A DNA stretch of 64,000 bases from Pseudomonas beijingensis (GCF_030687295.1 NZ_CP117425.1:2422001-2486000), one strand, 5' to 3'; positions 17,122 through 26,790 are shown, counted from the first letter of the stretch. Numbers and translations are program-made. The notes: generated by a model not told the origin, from the letters alone.

Positions 17122-18030
17122 ATGAGTTCTGTTGCTGTGTTCAGCAAGGCCTCGCCGTTCGATGCATTGCAGCGCTGGCTCCCGAAACTGGTGCTGGCGC
17201 CGAGCATGTTCATCGTACTGGTGGGCTTCTATGGCTATATCTTGTGGACGTTCGTCCTGTCGTTCACCACCTCGACGTTCCTGCCGAACTACAAGTGGGC
17301 AGGCCTGGCGCAGTATGCGCGGCTGATGGACAACGACCGCTGGTGGGTGGCGAGCAAGAACCTGGCGCTGTTCGGCGGCCTGTTCATTGGTATCACCCTG
17401 GTGATCGGCGTGCTGCTGGCGGTGTTTCTCGACCAGCGCATTCGCCGCGAAGGTTTTATCCGCACCATTTACCTGTACCCGATGGCGCTGTCGATGATCG
17501 TCACCGGTACGGCCTGGAAATGGTTGCTCAACCCGGGCATGGGCCTGGACAAATTGTTGCGTGACTGGGGTTGGGAGGGCTTCCGCCTGGACTGGCTGAT
17601 CGACCCGGACCGCGTGGTGTACTGCCTGGTGATCGCGGCGGTGTGGCAGGCTTCGGGGTTCATCATGGCGATGTTCCTGGCCGGCCTGCGGGGTGTCGAT
17701 CAATCGATCATCCGTGCCGCGCAGATCGATGGCGCGAGCATGCCGCGCATCTACTGGAAAGTGGTACTGCCGAGCCTGCGTCCGGTGTTCTTCAGCGCCG
17801 TGATGATCCTGGCGCACATCGCGATCAAGAGCTTCGACCTGGTGGCGGCGATGACGGCCGGTGGCCCGGGTTATTCCTCCGACCTGCCGGCGATGTTCAT
17901 GTATTCCTTCACCTTCAGTCGCGGCCAGATGGGCATGGGCTCGGCCAGTGCAATCCTGATGCTCGGTGCGATTCTCGCGATCATCGTGCCTTACCTGTAC
18001 TCCGAGCTGAGGACCAAGCGTCATGACTAG
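17122..18030 (+). CDS. gtsB: Glucose ABC transporter, permease subunit 1
   Basis: A 302-residue inner-membrane permease of the MalF/sugar family with six predicted helices. The cytoplasmic EAA loop that docks on the ATPase is AAQIDGASMPRIYWKVVLP near residue 198. It pairs with GtsC. It overlaps gtsC by eight bases, so the two are translationally coupled. The 181-base gap to gtsA contains a nested REP, consistent with lower expression of membrane parts than of the binding protein. Confidence 0.94.
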   Translation: MSSVAVFSKASPFDALQRWLPKLVLAPSMFIVLVGFYGYILWTFVLSFTTSTFLPNYKWAGLAQYARLMDNDRWWVASKNLALFGGLFIGITLVIGVLLAVFLDQRIRREGFIRTIYLYPMALSMIVTGTAWKWLLNPGMGLDKLLRDWGWEGFRLDWLIDPDRVVYCLVIAAVWQASGFIMAMFLAGLRGVDQSIIRAAQIDGASMPRIYWKVVLPSLRPVFFSAVMILAHIAIKSFDLVAAMTAGGPGYSSDLPAMFMYSFTFSRGQMGMGSASAILMLGAILAIIVPYLYSELRTKRHD

Positions 18031-18868
18031 TCTCGCTGCCAAACCTTCCATCAGCCTGAGTCGCATCGCGATCTACGCGGTGCTGATCCTCGCCGTAGTG
18101 CTTTACCTGGTGCCGTTGGTGGTCATGCTGTTGACCAGCTTCAAGACACCGGAAGACATCAGCACCGGCAACCTGCTGAGCTGGCCGACCGTGGTCAGCG
18201 GCATCGGTTGGGTCAAGGCCTGGGCCACGGTGGACGGCTACTTCTGGAACTCGATCAAGATCACCGTCCCGGCGGTGCTGATCTCCACCGCCATCGGTGC
18301 CTTGAACGGCTACGTGTTGTCGATGTGGCGCTTTCGCGGTTCGCAGTTGTTCTTCGGCCTGTTGCTGTTCGGCTGCTTCCTGCCGTTCCAGACCGTCCTG
18401 CTGCCGGCCTCGTTCACCCTCGGCAAGATGGGCCTGGCCAGTACCACCACGGGCCTGGTGTTCGTGCACGTGGTCTATGGCCTGGCGTTCACCACGCTGT
18501 TCTTCCGCAACTACTACGTGAGCATTCCCGATGCACTGGTGAAGGCGGCGCGACTGGACGGTGCGGGTTTCTTCACCATTTTCCGGCGGATCATCCTGCC
18601 GATGTCCACCCCGATCATCATGGTTTGCCTGATCTGGCAGTTCACGCAGATCTGGAACGACTTCCTGTTCGGCGTGGTGTTCTCCAGCGGTGATTCGCAA
18701 CCCATCACCGTGGCGCTGAACAACTTGGTCAACACCAGTACCGGGGCCAAGGAATACAACGTGGACATGGCGGCGGCGATGATCGCCGGGCTGCCGACCC
18801 TGCTGGTCTATGTGGTCGCAGGCAAGTATTTCGTGCGCGGCCTGACGGCCGGCGCAGTCAAGGGGTAA
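18023..18868 (+). CDS. gtsC: Glucose ABC transporter, permease subunit 2
   Basis: A 281-residue MalG-type inner-membrane permease. Its EAA loop is AARLDGAGFFTIFRRIILP near residue 175. About six hydrophobic helices are visible, starting at residues 13-35 (AIYAVLILAVVLYLVPLVVM). It forms the channel with GtsB. gtsD starts two bases after its stop codon. Confidence 0.94.
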   Translation: MTSLAAKPSISLSRIAIYAVLILAVVLYLVPLVVMLLTSFKTPEDISTGNLLSWPTVVSGIGWVKAWATVDGYFWNSIKITVPAVLISTAIGALNGYVLSMWRFRGSQLFFGLLLFGCFLPFQTVLLPASFTLGKMGLASTTTGLVFVHVVYGLAFTTLFFRNYYVSIPDALVKAARLDGAGFFTIFRRIILPMSTPIIMVCLIWQFTQIWNDFLFGVVFSSGDSQPITVALNNLVNTSTGAKEYNVDMAAAMIAGLPTLLVYVVAGKYFVRGLTAGAVKG

Positions 18869-18870
18869 TC

Positions 18871-20032
18871 ATGGCAACGCTTGAACTTCGCAACGTAAAC
18901 AAGACCTATGGTGCCGGCCTGCCGGACCACCCTGAAGAACATTGAGTTGTCGATCAAGGATGGTGAGTTCCTGATCCTCGTCGGACCTTCGGGCTGCGGC
19001 AAGTCGACGCTGATGAACTGCATCGCGGGCCTTGAGACCATCACTGGCGGCGCGATCATGATCGGTGACCAGGATGTCAGCGGCATGAGCCCGAAGGATC
19101 GCGACATCGCCATGGTGTTCCAGTCCTATGCGCTGTACCCGACCATGAGCGTGCGCGAGAACATCGAGTTCGGCCTGAAAATCCGCAAGATGAAACAGTC
19201 GGACATCGACGAAGAGGTCAATCGCGTGGCCAAGCTGCTGCAGATCGAGCACCTGCTCAATCGCAAGCCCGGCCAGCTTTCCGGCGGCCAGCAACAGCGC
19301 GTGGCCATGGGCCGGGCCTTGGCACGGCGGCCAAAGATCTACCTGTTCGACGAACCGCTGTCCAACCTCGACGCCAAGCTGCGGGTCGAGATGCGTACCG
19401 AAATGAAATTGATGCACCAGCGCCTGAAGACCACCACGGTCTACGTGACCCACGACCAGATCGAAGCCATGACCCTGGGCGACAAAGTGGCGGTGATGAA
19501 GGACGGGATCATCCAGCAGTTCGGCACGCCGAAAGACATCTACACCAACCCGGCCAACCTGTTCGTGGCGAGCTTCATCGGTTCGCCGCCGATGAACTTC
19601 ATTCCGCTGCGCCTGCAACGCAAGGACGGTCGCCTGCTGGCGCTGCTCGACAGCGGCCAGGCCCGTTGCGAGCTGCCGCTGGGCATGCAGGACGCCGGCC
19701 TGGAAGACCGCGAAGTGATCCTCGGCCTGCGCCCGGAACAGATCGCGTTGGCCGGCAGCGAGCCTAATGGCCTGCCGACCATTCGTGCTGAAGTCCAGGT
19801 CACCGAGCCTACCGGGCCGGACACCCTGGTATTCGTCAACCTCAACGACACCAAGGTCTGCTGCCGCCTGGCACCGGACGTGGCACCGCAGCCCGGGGAA
19901 ACCCTGACGCTGCAATTCGATCCGTCGAAAGTGCTGCTGTTCGACGCCCAGTCCGGCGAACGCCTGGGCGTGGCCGGCCAGCCGCAAGCTGACGCCCGGG
20001 GTGCCAACGTGGCGCAGTTCAAGGGCCGATGA
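18871..20032 (+). pseudogene. gtsD: Glucose ABC transporter ATPase, broken by a 1-base insertion
   Basis: The gene starts at 18871 (MATLELRNVNKTYGAGLPD), then reads HPEEH and stops at 18943-18945. Removing one C from the CC at 18927-18928 restores DTLKNIELSIKDGEF and a MalK-like protein of about 386 residues. It would have Walker A GPSGCGKST, signature LSGGQQQR, Walker B YLFDEPLSNLD, the H loop THDQ and a C-terminal regulatory domain. The downstream frame is open from 18908 to 20032. Initiation at 18908 would lack the first strand and the aromatic A-loop residue (Tyr in NKTYG). It is either a sequencing error or a real lesion in glucose uptake. Confidence 0.9.
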
Positions 20033-20040
20033 GGGATCAA

Positions 20041-20159
20041 TGTGGCAGCGGGCTTGTGGGAGCAAAGCTTGCTCGCGATGAACGATAACGCAGTCATTCG
20101 AAAGATCGAGGCGCTTTCATCGCGAGCAAGCACAGCTCCCACACAAACCCGCTCCCACA
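20041..20159. repeat. Nested REP after gtsD
   Basis: An inner doublet closely matching 16973-17060 (about eight differences in 90 bases) lies between outer inverted segments GCGGGCTTGTGGGAGC and GCTCCCACACAAACCCGC. The pair of copies forms direct repeats flanking gtsBCD. Confidence 0.8.
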
Positions 20160-20225
20160 AGGGAGTATGCGGTGGATGGGGACATTCGCCGCAATCGTTG
20201 TAAACCGCGTTAGATAAAAACAGTT

Positions 20226-20242
20226 AATAACAATAAATAAAG
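20226..20242 (+). promoter_or_regulatory. Hfq/Crc CA motif before oprB
   Basis: AATAACAATAAATAAAG precedes GACGAGG and the oprB ATG and matches AAnAAnAA-type Hfq/Crc targets. Confidence 0.5.
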
Positions 20243-20256
20243 ACGAGGATGTAGGG

Positions 20257-21603
20257 ATGAAAAAGAAAAACAACGCCCAGCTTATCTGCCAGTTGTCAGC
20301 CGTTGCGGCGATGATGCTGGCCGGTAGCGCACACGCTGCCGACGCGTTCAGCGCCGATTCGCAGTGGATGACGGGCGACTGGGGCGGTGAACGGACCAAG
20401 CTGATCGAGCAAGGTATCGATATCAAGGCTGACTTTGTCGGCGAGATGGGTGCCAACCTCCACGGCGGCTACAACGATGACAAGACCGCGCGCTGGTCTC
20501 AGCAGTTTGGCCTTGGGGTCGCGCTCGATCTGGAGAAACTGGCGGGCTGGGGCGATACCGAAGCCAAGATCCAGTTCACCCGCCGCGACGGTCGCAACAT
20601 CTCCAACGACCGTATCGGTGATCCACGTGCCGGTACCCTCAGTTCTTCCCAGGAAGTCTGGGGTCGTGGGCAAACCACGCGTCTGACCCAGTTGTGGATC
20701 AAGCAGAAATACTTCGACAGCAAACTGGATGTCAAAGCCGGTTATTTCGGTGAGGGCGAAGACTTCAACACCTTCCCGTGCGAGTTCCAGAACCTGGCGT
20801 TCTGCGGTTCACAAGCGGGTAACTGGGCGACCGGTATCTGGTACAACTGGCCGATCATGCAGGCGGCGATTCGTGTCAAATACAACATCACGCCTGAGCT
20901 CTATGCGCAAATCGGTGCCTACAACCAGAACCCTTCGCAACTGGAAAACAAGAACCGCTACAAGCTCAGCGGCAGCGGCACCAAGGGTACCCTCATTCCG
21001 GTCGAGTTGGTCTGGTCACCCAAGATCAATAACCTGCCGGGCGAGTACCGGGTCGGTTACTACAAGAGCACGGCCAAGGCCGATGACGTCCGTGAGGACG
21101 ACGATGGCAACGACGCCGCGACCACCCGCAACGCCTATCGCAGCCACAGCAGCAAGGACGGCTACTGGTTTGTCGCGCAACAACAGCTCACCACTCACAA
21201 CGGTGATGCTTCTCGCGGTCTGAATATCGCGGCCAACGCCACCTTCCACGACAAGGAAACCAACATCGTCGACAACTACCAGTCGCTGATGTTCGTGTAC
21301 AAGGGGCCGTTCGATGCGCGTCCTAAAGATGATGTCGGGATCGGTTTCTCCCGGATCCATGTCAACGAAGATGTGAAGAAAAACGCCGAGCTGGTCAACG
21401 TTGCCAATGGTGTCAGCGACTACGATGATCCGCTGTTCACGCCGTTGCGCAGCACCGAATACAACTACGAGATCAACTACGGTTTCCACGTGACCAACTG
21501 GCTGACTGTACGTCCCAACCTGCAATACATCACCCATCCAGGTGGCGTGGATGAAGTCGACAACGCGTTGGTGGCCGGCCTGAAAATTCAGTCGGTGTTC
21601 TAA
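20257..21603 (+). CDS. oprB: Carbohydrate-selective porin
   Basis: A 448-residue outer-membrane porin of the OprB family, through which glucose and other sugars enter the periplasm. The signal peptide is residues 1-27 (AGSAHAADAF). The mature N-terminus MTGDWGGERTKLIEQGIDI is the OprB signature, and the protein ends in phenylalanine (LKIQSVF), as outer-membrane barrels do. GACGAGG precedes the ATG. A strong terminator follows at 21642. Confidence 0.95.
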   Translation: MKKKNNAQLICQLSAVAAMMLAGSAHAADAFSADSQWMTGDWGGERTKLIEQGIDIKADFVGEMGANLHGGYNDDKTARWSQQFGLGVALDLEKLAGWGDTEAKIQFTRRDGRNISNDRIGDPRAGTLSSSQEVWGRGQTTRLTQLWIKQKYFDSKLDVKAGYFGEGEDFNTFPCEFQNLAFCGSQAGNWATGIWYNWPIMQAAIRVKYNITPELYAQIGAYNQNPSQLENKNRYKLSGSGTKGTLIPVELVWSPKINNLPGEYRVGYYKSTAKADDVREDDDGNDAATTRNAYRSHSSKDGYWFVAQQQLTTHNGDASRGLNIAANATFHDKETNIVDNYQSLMFVYKGPFDARPKDDVGIGFSRIHVNEDVKKNAELVNVANGVSDYDDPLFTPLRSTEYNYEINYGFHVTNWLTVRPNLQYITHPGGVDEVDNALVAGLKIQSVF

Positions 21604-21641
21604 CGCTGTTGCGATAAGCTCCTCTCTATGTGCGCATATTT

Positions 21642-21671
21642 GCGGACGGCCAAGGCTGTCCGCTTTTTTTT
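21642..21671 (+). terminator. Rho-independent terminator after oprB
   Basis: GCGGACGGCC / GGCTGTCCGC forms a G/C stem with a short loop, followed by eight T residues. Confidence 0.9.
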
Positions 21672-21711
21672 GCGGAGTGCTCGGCTGGCGCAAAACCTGT
21701 GGCGAGGGGCC

Positions 21712-21799
21712 TGTGGGAGCAAGGCTTGCCCGCGATGAAGGCAACGCGGTCTCCCAGGGAAGCGAGGCGCTTTCATCGCGAGCAAGCTTTGCTCCCACA
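21712..21799. repeat. REP doublet
   Basis: An inverted pair of the GTGGGAGCAAGGCTTGCCCGC variant. It lies between the oprB terminator and the mutarotase gene. Confidence 0.9.
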
Positions 21800-21869
21800 G
21801 CTCAATCGCCTTGCCACAACAAGCGTTGCAAACAGATGAGCAACTCAATGATTTCCAGGACCGCGGCCC

Positions 21870-22724
21870 ATGCATGAGCATCCGCTACAACGCTTTTTCA
21901 GATCCTTGCGCGAACGCCCGGTGTTCGCGTGGGAGCGCTATCGGCAGCGCGATGTGTTGGTGATCGATCACCCGTTGTGCCAGGCGGTGTTCAGCCGCCA
22001 GGGCGCGCAGTTGCTGCACTTTCAGCCGCGCGGCCAGAAGCCATGGTTGTGGTGCGCGGCCAAATGGCCACACGTCGGCGCGATACGCGGCGGGGTGCCG
22101 GTGTGCTGGCCGTGGTATGGCCGCCATCCCAGCGAAAACGCCTGGCCGTGCCACGGTTGGGCGCGGTTGATCGATTGGAAACTGCTCGACAGCCGCAGTG
22201 ACGACGAAGGTGTGCATTTGCACTGGCAACTGCAATTGTGCGACTGGCAAGTAGACCTGCATGCCGACCTGGGTGAGCGCATGGAACTGCGCTTGAGCAC
22301 CGAGCACCAGGACAGCCTGCCGTGCCAGTTGAGCCAGGCCTTGCACGCCTATTGGCGCATCGGTGACGTCGGTGAGGTAGCGCTGTCTGGGCTCGAAGGT
22401 GCGCAAGGTTACGACCAGCTCAACCGTGAGGTTTGCCAGCAGGAAGGTGAGTTGCGGGTCGAGGGTGGCTGTCAGCGGGTGTTCCAGCACGAGGGTGAAT
22501 TGCAGCTCAAGGATCACGCCTGGCAGCGCGAGCTGTGCATCGACACCGGCGACAGTGCTGACACCGTGGTGTGGCATCCCGGCGCCCGGCCATTGCTGGG
22601 GGTGAGTTGGGATGAGGTCAGTGAGTTTGTCTGTGTCGAAGCGGCCAGTGGCGGCACCGACAGTCTGTGCCTGGCGCCGGGGGAGCGGGCGCATTTGAGT
22701 TTGCAGGCGTGGGTGGGGGCTTAG
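21870..22724 (+). CDS. D-hexose-6-phosphate mutarotase (aldose 1-epimerase family)
   Basis: A 284-residue protein of the galactose-mutarotase superfamily, YeaD type, which speeds anomer exchange of hexose-6-phosphates. The family segments GAQLLHFQPRGQKPWLW, IRGGVPVCWPWYGRH and CHGWARLIDWKL are present, and the C-terminal VCVEAASGGTDSLCLAPGE closes the fold. Placed between oprB and hexR-zwf, it should supply the beta-anomer used by glucose-6-phosphate dehydrogenase. The ATG at 21870 gives MHEHPLQRFF. Confidence 0.9.
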   Translation: MHEHPLQRFFRSLRERPVFAWERYRQRDVLVIDHPLCQAVFSRQGAQLLHFQPRGQKPWLWCAAKWPHVGAIRGGVPVCWPWYGRHPSENAWPCHGWARLIDWKLLDSRSDDEGVHLHWQLQLCDWQVDLHADLGERMELRLSTEHQDSLPCQLSQALHAYWRIGDVGEVALSGLEGAQGYDQLNREVCQQEGELRVEGGCQRVFQHEGELQLKDHAWQRELCIDTGDSADTVVWHPGARPLLGVSWDEVSEFVCVEAASGGTDSLCLAPGERAHLSLQAWVGA

Positions 22725-22752
22725 CTCAGTATCTCTGATGTGGCGGCTGGCC

Positions 22753-22848
22753 CCTTCGCGAGCAAGCCCGCTCCCACATGGGGTTCGGGTTGTTCACAGA
22801 ACTTGTGATCAACATAGACCTTGTGGGAGCGGGCTTGCTCGCGAAGAC
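22753..22848. repeat. REP pair, outward facing
   Basis: GCGAGCAAGCCCGCTCCCAC and GTGGGAGCGGGCTTGCTCGC are separated by about 45 bases in the convergent mutarotase-hexR interval. Confidence 0.88.
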
Positions 22849-22880
22849 GGACTATCAGGCACTGAAGATTCTGGATCGAG

Positions 22881-23750
22881 TCAGTTGAACTCATCCCCCA
22901 CCGGATACCGGCTGGCATTCAGGCTTTCCTTGATCTTGCGCAAATGCGGCTGGAAGTCCACGCCCCGCCGCAGGGTCATGCCGGTGGCGAGCACGTCCAG
23001 AACGGTGAGTTGGATGATCCGCGAGGTCATCGGCATATAGATGTCGGTGTCTTCGGGCAGGGGAATGTTCAGGCTCAGGGTACTGGCCTTGGCCAGCGGC
23101 GAGCCTTCGGCGGTCAGGCCCAGTACCGACGCGCCGTTTTCCCGGGCGATGCGCGCCACTTCCACCAGCTCGCGGGTGCGGCCGGTGTAGGAAATGATCA
23201 CGAACAGCTCGCCGGTGTGGGCCACTGACGCGATCATGCGCTGCATCAGCACATCGGCGTGAGCGGTCACCGCGAGGTTGAAGCGGAAAAATTTGTGCTG
23301 GGCATCCAGGGCCACCGGGGCGGAAGCACCGAGGCCGAAGAAGTGGATCTGCCGGGCCTGGATCAGCAGGTCCACGGCGCGACTGATCAAATTGGGATCA
23401 AGGGCCTGGCAGGCGCTGTCCAATGACGCAATGGCACTGCCAAAGATCTTGCGGGTATAGGCTTCCGGGTTGTCATCGGCTTCCACTGCGCGGCTGACAT
23501 AAGCGGCGCCGCTGGCCAGGCTCTGGGCCAATTGCAGCTTGAGTTCCGGGTAACCGCTGACGCCGAACGAGCGGCAGAAACGGTTGACGGTCGGTTCGCT
23601 GACCGAAGCCGCCTGGGCGAGGGCAGCGATGCTGAAGCGGGTCGCCTGCTGCGGGTTGAGCAGGATGATCTCGGCCACCTTGCGTTCGGCCTTGTTCAGG
23701 TCTTCAAGGCGACTCTGGATCTGTTCCAGTAAGTTTCGCACGCGGTCCAT
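22881..23750 (-). CDS. hexR: HexR transcriptional repressor
   Basis: A 289-residue RpiR-family regulator. The N-terminal helix-turn-helix (about 1-77) includes [27 protein letters not shown]-terminal SIS sugar-phosphate domain (about 110-265) includes [20 protein letters not shown] and [17 protein letters not shown]. In Pseudomonas it represses zwf-pgl-eda, edd-glk and gapA until bound by 2-keto-3-deoxy-6-phosphogluconate. It is divergent from zwf with a 187-base promoter region that contains a matching palindrome. Confidence 0.95.
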   Translation of the reverse strand: MDRVRNLLEQIQSRLEDLNKAERKVAEIILLNPQQATRFSIAALAQAASVSEPTVNRFCRSFGVSGYPELKLQLAQSLASGAAYVSRAVEADDNPEAYTRKIFGSAIASLDSACQALDPNLISRAVDLLIQARQIHFFGLGASAPVALDAQHKFFRFNLAVTAHADVLMQRMIASVAHTGELFVIISYTGRTRELVEVARIARENGASVLGLTAEGSPLAKASTLSLNIPLPEDTDIYMPMTSRIIQLTVLDVLATGMTLRRGVDFQPHLRKIKESLNASRYPVGDEFN

Positions 23751-23856
23751 ACAAGATTCCTAGGAAGACGGGTCTTTGATACGACCCTTTGCGGTGGCCT
23801 ATCCTACTGATGGCTCCGACGGACCACCACCCGGAATCGGTATTTTCGAAAAATGT

Positions 23857-23872
23857 TGTGGTTATTACTACA
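23857..23872. promoter_or_regulatory. HexR-type operator in the hexR-zwf region
   Basis: TGTGGTTATTACTACA is an imperfect palindrome (TGTrGT / ACTACA), and its left half also reads TTGTGG in line with TTGT-N7-ACwA. It lies 66 bases before zwf, where HexR is known to act in pseudomonads. Confidence 0.65.
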
Positions 23873-23921
23873 TTTTTCCTTGAGTGATACCTTGAAAAAA
23901 GGTATTTGTAGTTTAACTTGA

Positions 23922-23934
23922 TAAAAGAACAAAC
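23922..23934 (+). promoter_or_regulatory. A-rich CA motif at the zwf start
   Basis: The region AAAAGAACAAAC fits AAnAAnAA and stands where a Shine-Dalgarno site would be expected; no clear AGGAG is seen before the zwf ATG at 23938. Hfq/Crc control is a possibility. Confidence 0.4.
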
Positions 23935-23937
23935 ATC

Positions 23938-25407
23938 ATGCCTTCGATTACGGTTGAACCGTGCACCTTTGCCTTGTTCGGCGCGTTGGGCGATCTGGCC
24001 TTGCGCAAGCTCTTTCCTGCCCTGTATCAGCTCGATGGCGCCCAATTGCTGCACGAGGACACGCGGATCATCGCGTTGGCCCGTGAGCCCGGCGGCGAGC
24101 AGCAGCACCTGGCATTCATCGCCGCCGAGCTGCGCCGTTATGTCGGCGAAAAAGACCTGGACGAAGCCGTACTCGAGCGTTTCCTGGCCCGTTTGACCTA
24201 CCTGCACGTGGATTTCCTCAAGGCCGACGATTATGTCGCCCTGGCCGAAGCGGCCGGTTCGGCCCAGCAGGTCATTGCCTATTTCGCCACCCCGGCGGCG
24301 GTGTATGGGGCGATCTGCGAGAACCTGGCGAAGGTCGGCTTGAGCGAGAATACCCGGGTGGTGCTGGAGAAGCCCATTGGCTCGGACCTGGAGTCGTCGC
24401 GCAAGGTCAACGATGCCGTGGCGCAGTTCTTCCCGGAAAACCGCACCTATCGCATCGACCATTACCTGGGCAAAGAGACGGTCCAGAACCTGATTGCGCT
24501 GCGGTTCGCCAACAGCCTGTTCGAAACCCAGTGGAACCAGAACTACATTTCCCACGTGGAAATCACCGTGGCCGAGAAAGTCGGTATCGAAGGCCGCTGG
24601 GGCTATTTCGACAAGGCCGGCCAACTGCGGGACATGATCCAGAACCACCTGCTGCAGCTGCTGTGCCTGATCGCCATGGACCCTCCGGCCGACTTGTCCG
24701 CCGACAGTATCCGCGACGAGAAGGTCAAGGTGCTCAAGGCCCTCGCGCCGATCAGCCCGGAAGGCTTGACCACGCAGGTGGTGCGTGGCCAGTACATCGC
24801 CGGCCACAGCGAGGGCAAGTCGGTGCCTGGCTACCTCGAAGAACCCAATTCCAACACCCAGAGCGACACCGAGACGTTCGTCGCCCTGCGCGCTGACATC
24901 CGCAACTGGCGTTGGGCCGGGGTGCCGTTTTACCTGCGTACCGGCAAACGCATGCCGCAGAAGCTGTCGCAGATCGTCATCCACTTCAAGGAACCGTCCC
25001 ACTACATCTTCGCGCCCGAGCAGCGTTTGCAGATCAGCAACAAGCTGATCATCCGCCTGCAACCGGACGAAGGGATTTCCCTGCGAGTGATGACCAAGGA
25101 GCAGGGCCTGGACAAGGGCATGCAATTGCGCAGCGGTCCGCTGCAACTCAACTTCTCCGACACCTATCGCAGCGCACGGATTCCCGATGCCTACGAGCGG
25201 TTGTTGCTGGAAGTCATGAACGGCAATCAGAACCTGTTTGTCCGTAAAGATGAAATTGAAGCCGCGTGGACGTGGTGTGACCAGTTGATCGCCGGGTGGA
25301 AAAAGTCCGGCGATGCGCCCAAGCCGTATGCGGCGGGGTCCTGGGGGCCGATGAGCTCCATTGCACTGATCACGCGGGATGGGAGGTCATGGTATGGCGA
25401 TATCTGA
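23938..25407 (+). CDS. zwf: Glucose-6-phosphate 1-dehydrogenase
   Basis: A 489-residue NAD(P)-dependent enzyme making 6-phosphogluconolactone. The nucleotide-binding start is [19 protein letters not shown] (residues 11-29), with Ala in place of the usual Thr. The substrate and catalytic motif [13 protein letters not shown] is near residue 172. The segments [22 protein letters not shown] and [13 protein letters not shown] complete the family pattern. It is first gene of zwf-pgl-eda, overlapping pgl by 14 bases, and is controlled by HexR. Confidence 0.97.
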   Translation: MPSITVEPCTFALFGALGDLALRKLFPALYQLDGAQLLHEDTRIIALAREPGGEQQHLAFIAAELRRYVGEKDLDEAVLERFLARLTYLHVDFLKADDYVALAEAAGSAQQVIAYFATPAAVYGAICENLAKVGLSENTRVVLEKPIGSDLESSRKVNDAVAQFFPENRTYRIDHYLGKETVQNLIALRFANSLFETQWNQNYISHVEITVAEKVGIEGRWGYFDKAGQLRDMIQNHLLQLLCLIAMDPPADLSADSIRDEKVKVLKALAPISPEGLTTQVVRGQYIAGHSEGKSVPGYLEEPNSNTQSDTETFVALRADIRNWRWAGVPFYLRTGKRMPQKLSQIVIHFKEPSHYIFAPEQRLQISNKLIIRLQPDEGISLRVMTKEQGLDKGMQLRSGPLQLNFSDTYRSARIPDAYERLLLEVMNGNQNLFVRKDEIEAAWTWCDQLIAGWKKSGDAPKPYAAGSWGPMSSIALITRDGRSWYGDI

Positions 25408-26107
25408 AGTGAAACTGCCGCAGGGCGTCAGCGCCCACGAATTCAAGAACCCGGTGCTGCTGGCCGAAGGCCTGGCGCTGAACGTGGCCGAGCAGTTGCG
25501 CAAGGCGATCGATGCGCGCGGCACGGCGACCCTGGTGGTCTCCGGTGGCCGCAGCCCGGTGGCGTTTTTCCAGCACCTGGCCAAGCAGGCGCTGGACTGG
25601 TCCAAGGTGGTGGTCAGCCTGGCCGACGAGCGCTGGGTACCGGTTGAACACGCCGACAGCAACGCCGGTTTGCTCAAGCGTTACCTGTTGCAGGGCGCCG
25701 CGGCCAAGGCCCAGTTCCTGAGCCTCTACAGCGCCAGCGCGCACCTGGAAGCGGCTGCCGAGCAGGCCGATCGCTTACTGGCCGAACTGCCGCCCATCGA
25801 CGTACTGGTATTGGGCATGGGCGATGACGGGCACACCGCCTCGCTGTTCCCGGACAGTCCGAACCTGGCCCAAGCCCTGGACGCCAACGGCACTCGTCGT
25901 TGCTGGCCGATGCTGGCGCCGACCGTGCCGCACCAGCGCTTGACCATGAGTCGCGCCTTGCTGGCCTCGGCGCAACACAAAGTGCTGTCGATTTCCGGTC
26001 AGTCGAAATTGACCACCCTGAACGCCGCGGTGGCGGGTGACGATGTCGCCGAAATGCCGATCCGCGCGTTTTTGCAACCTACGTTAGAGATTTACTGGTG
26101 CCCATGA
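25394..26107 (+). CDS. pgl: 6-phosphogluconolactonase
   Basis: A 237-residue enzyme of the SOL/DevB type that hydrolyses 6-phosphogluconolactone. The motifs [18 protein letters not shown] (about 36-53), [10 protein letters not shown] (about 69-78) and [17 protein letters not shown] (about 132-148) are diagnostic. The ATG at 25394 was preferred to a start at 25379 because MAISEVKLP matches family lengths. It sits inside the end of zwf, indicating translational coupling. Confidence 0.94.
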   Translation: MAISEVKLPQGVSAHEFKNPVLLAEGLALNVAEQLRKAIDARGTATLVVSGGRSPVAFFQHLAKQALDWSKVVVSLADERWVPVEHADSNAGLLKRYLLQGAAAKAQFLSLYSASAHLEAAAEQADRLLAELPPIDVLVLGMGDDGHTASLFPDSPNLAQALDANGTRRCWPMLAPTVPHQRLTMSRALLASAQHKVLSISGQSKLTTLNAAVAGDDVAEMPIRAFLQPTLEIYWCP

Positions 26108-26124
26108 ACCAAGGATCAGCCGCT

Positions 26125-26790
26125 ATGACAAACCCATCCCCGACCGTTTCCATGGCGGACAAAGTTGCCCTGATCGACAGCCTCTGCGCCAAGGCGCGGA
26201 TCCTGCCGGTGATCACCATCGCCCGCGAACAGGACATCCTGCCGCTGGCCGATGCCCTGGCCGCCGGTGGCCTGACGGCGCTGGAAGTGACGTTGCGTTC
26301 CCAGTACGGTCTCAAGGCCATCCAGATTCTGCGCGAGCAGCGTCCGGAATTGGTGACCGGCGCCGGCACGGTGCTCGACCGCCACATGCTGGACGCCGCC
26401 GAGGCAGCCGGTTCGCAGTTCATCGTCACCCCGGGCATCACCCGCGACCTGCTCGAAGCCAGCGTCTATAGCTCTATCCCGTTGCTGCCAGGCATCAGCA
26501 ACGCCTCGGGCATCATGGAAGGCTACGGCCTGGGCTATCGCCGCTTCAAACTGTTCCCGGCCGAAGTCAGCGGCGGTGTCGCGGCCATCAAGGCCTTGGG
26601 CGGCCCGTTCGGCGAAGTGAAATTCTGCCCGACCGGCGGCGTGAGCCCAGCCAACATCAAGAGCTACATGGCGTTGAAAAACGTGATGTGCGTGGGCGGA
26701 AGCTGGATGCTTGATCCGGAGTGGATCAAGAACGGCGACTGGGCCCGCATTCAGGAATGCACCGCCGAGGCCTTGGCGCTGCTGGACTGA
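26125..26790 (+). CDS. eda: 2-keto-3-deoxy-6-phosphogluconate aldolase
   Basis: A 221-residue aldolase that splits 2-keto-3-deoxy-6-phosphogluconate to pyruvate and glyceraldehyde-3-phosphate. Schiff-base Lys142 lies in RRFKLFPAE. Other family motifs are LEVTLRSQ, VTGAGTVLD, FIVTPGI and FCPTGGV. The ATG at 26125 has AAGGA nine bases ahead; GTG 26098 and ATG 26104 are weaker alternatives that overlap the pgl stop. It is the last gene of the zwf operon and is followed by a strong terminator. Confidence 0.96.
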   Translation: MTNPSPTVSMADKVALIDSLCAKARILPVITIAREQDILPLADALAAGGLTALEVTLRSQYGLKAIQILREQRPELVTGAGTVLDRHMLDAAEAAGSQFIVTPGITRDLLEASVYSSIPLLPGISNASGIMEGYGLGYRRFKLFPAEVSGGVAAIKALGGPFGEVKFCPTGGVSPANIKSYMALKNVMCVGGSWMLDPEWIKNGDWARIQECTAEALALLD

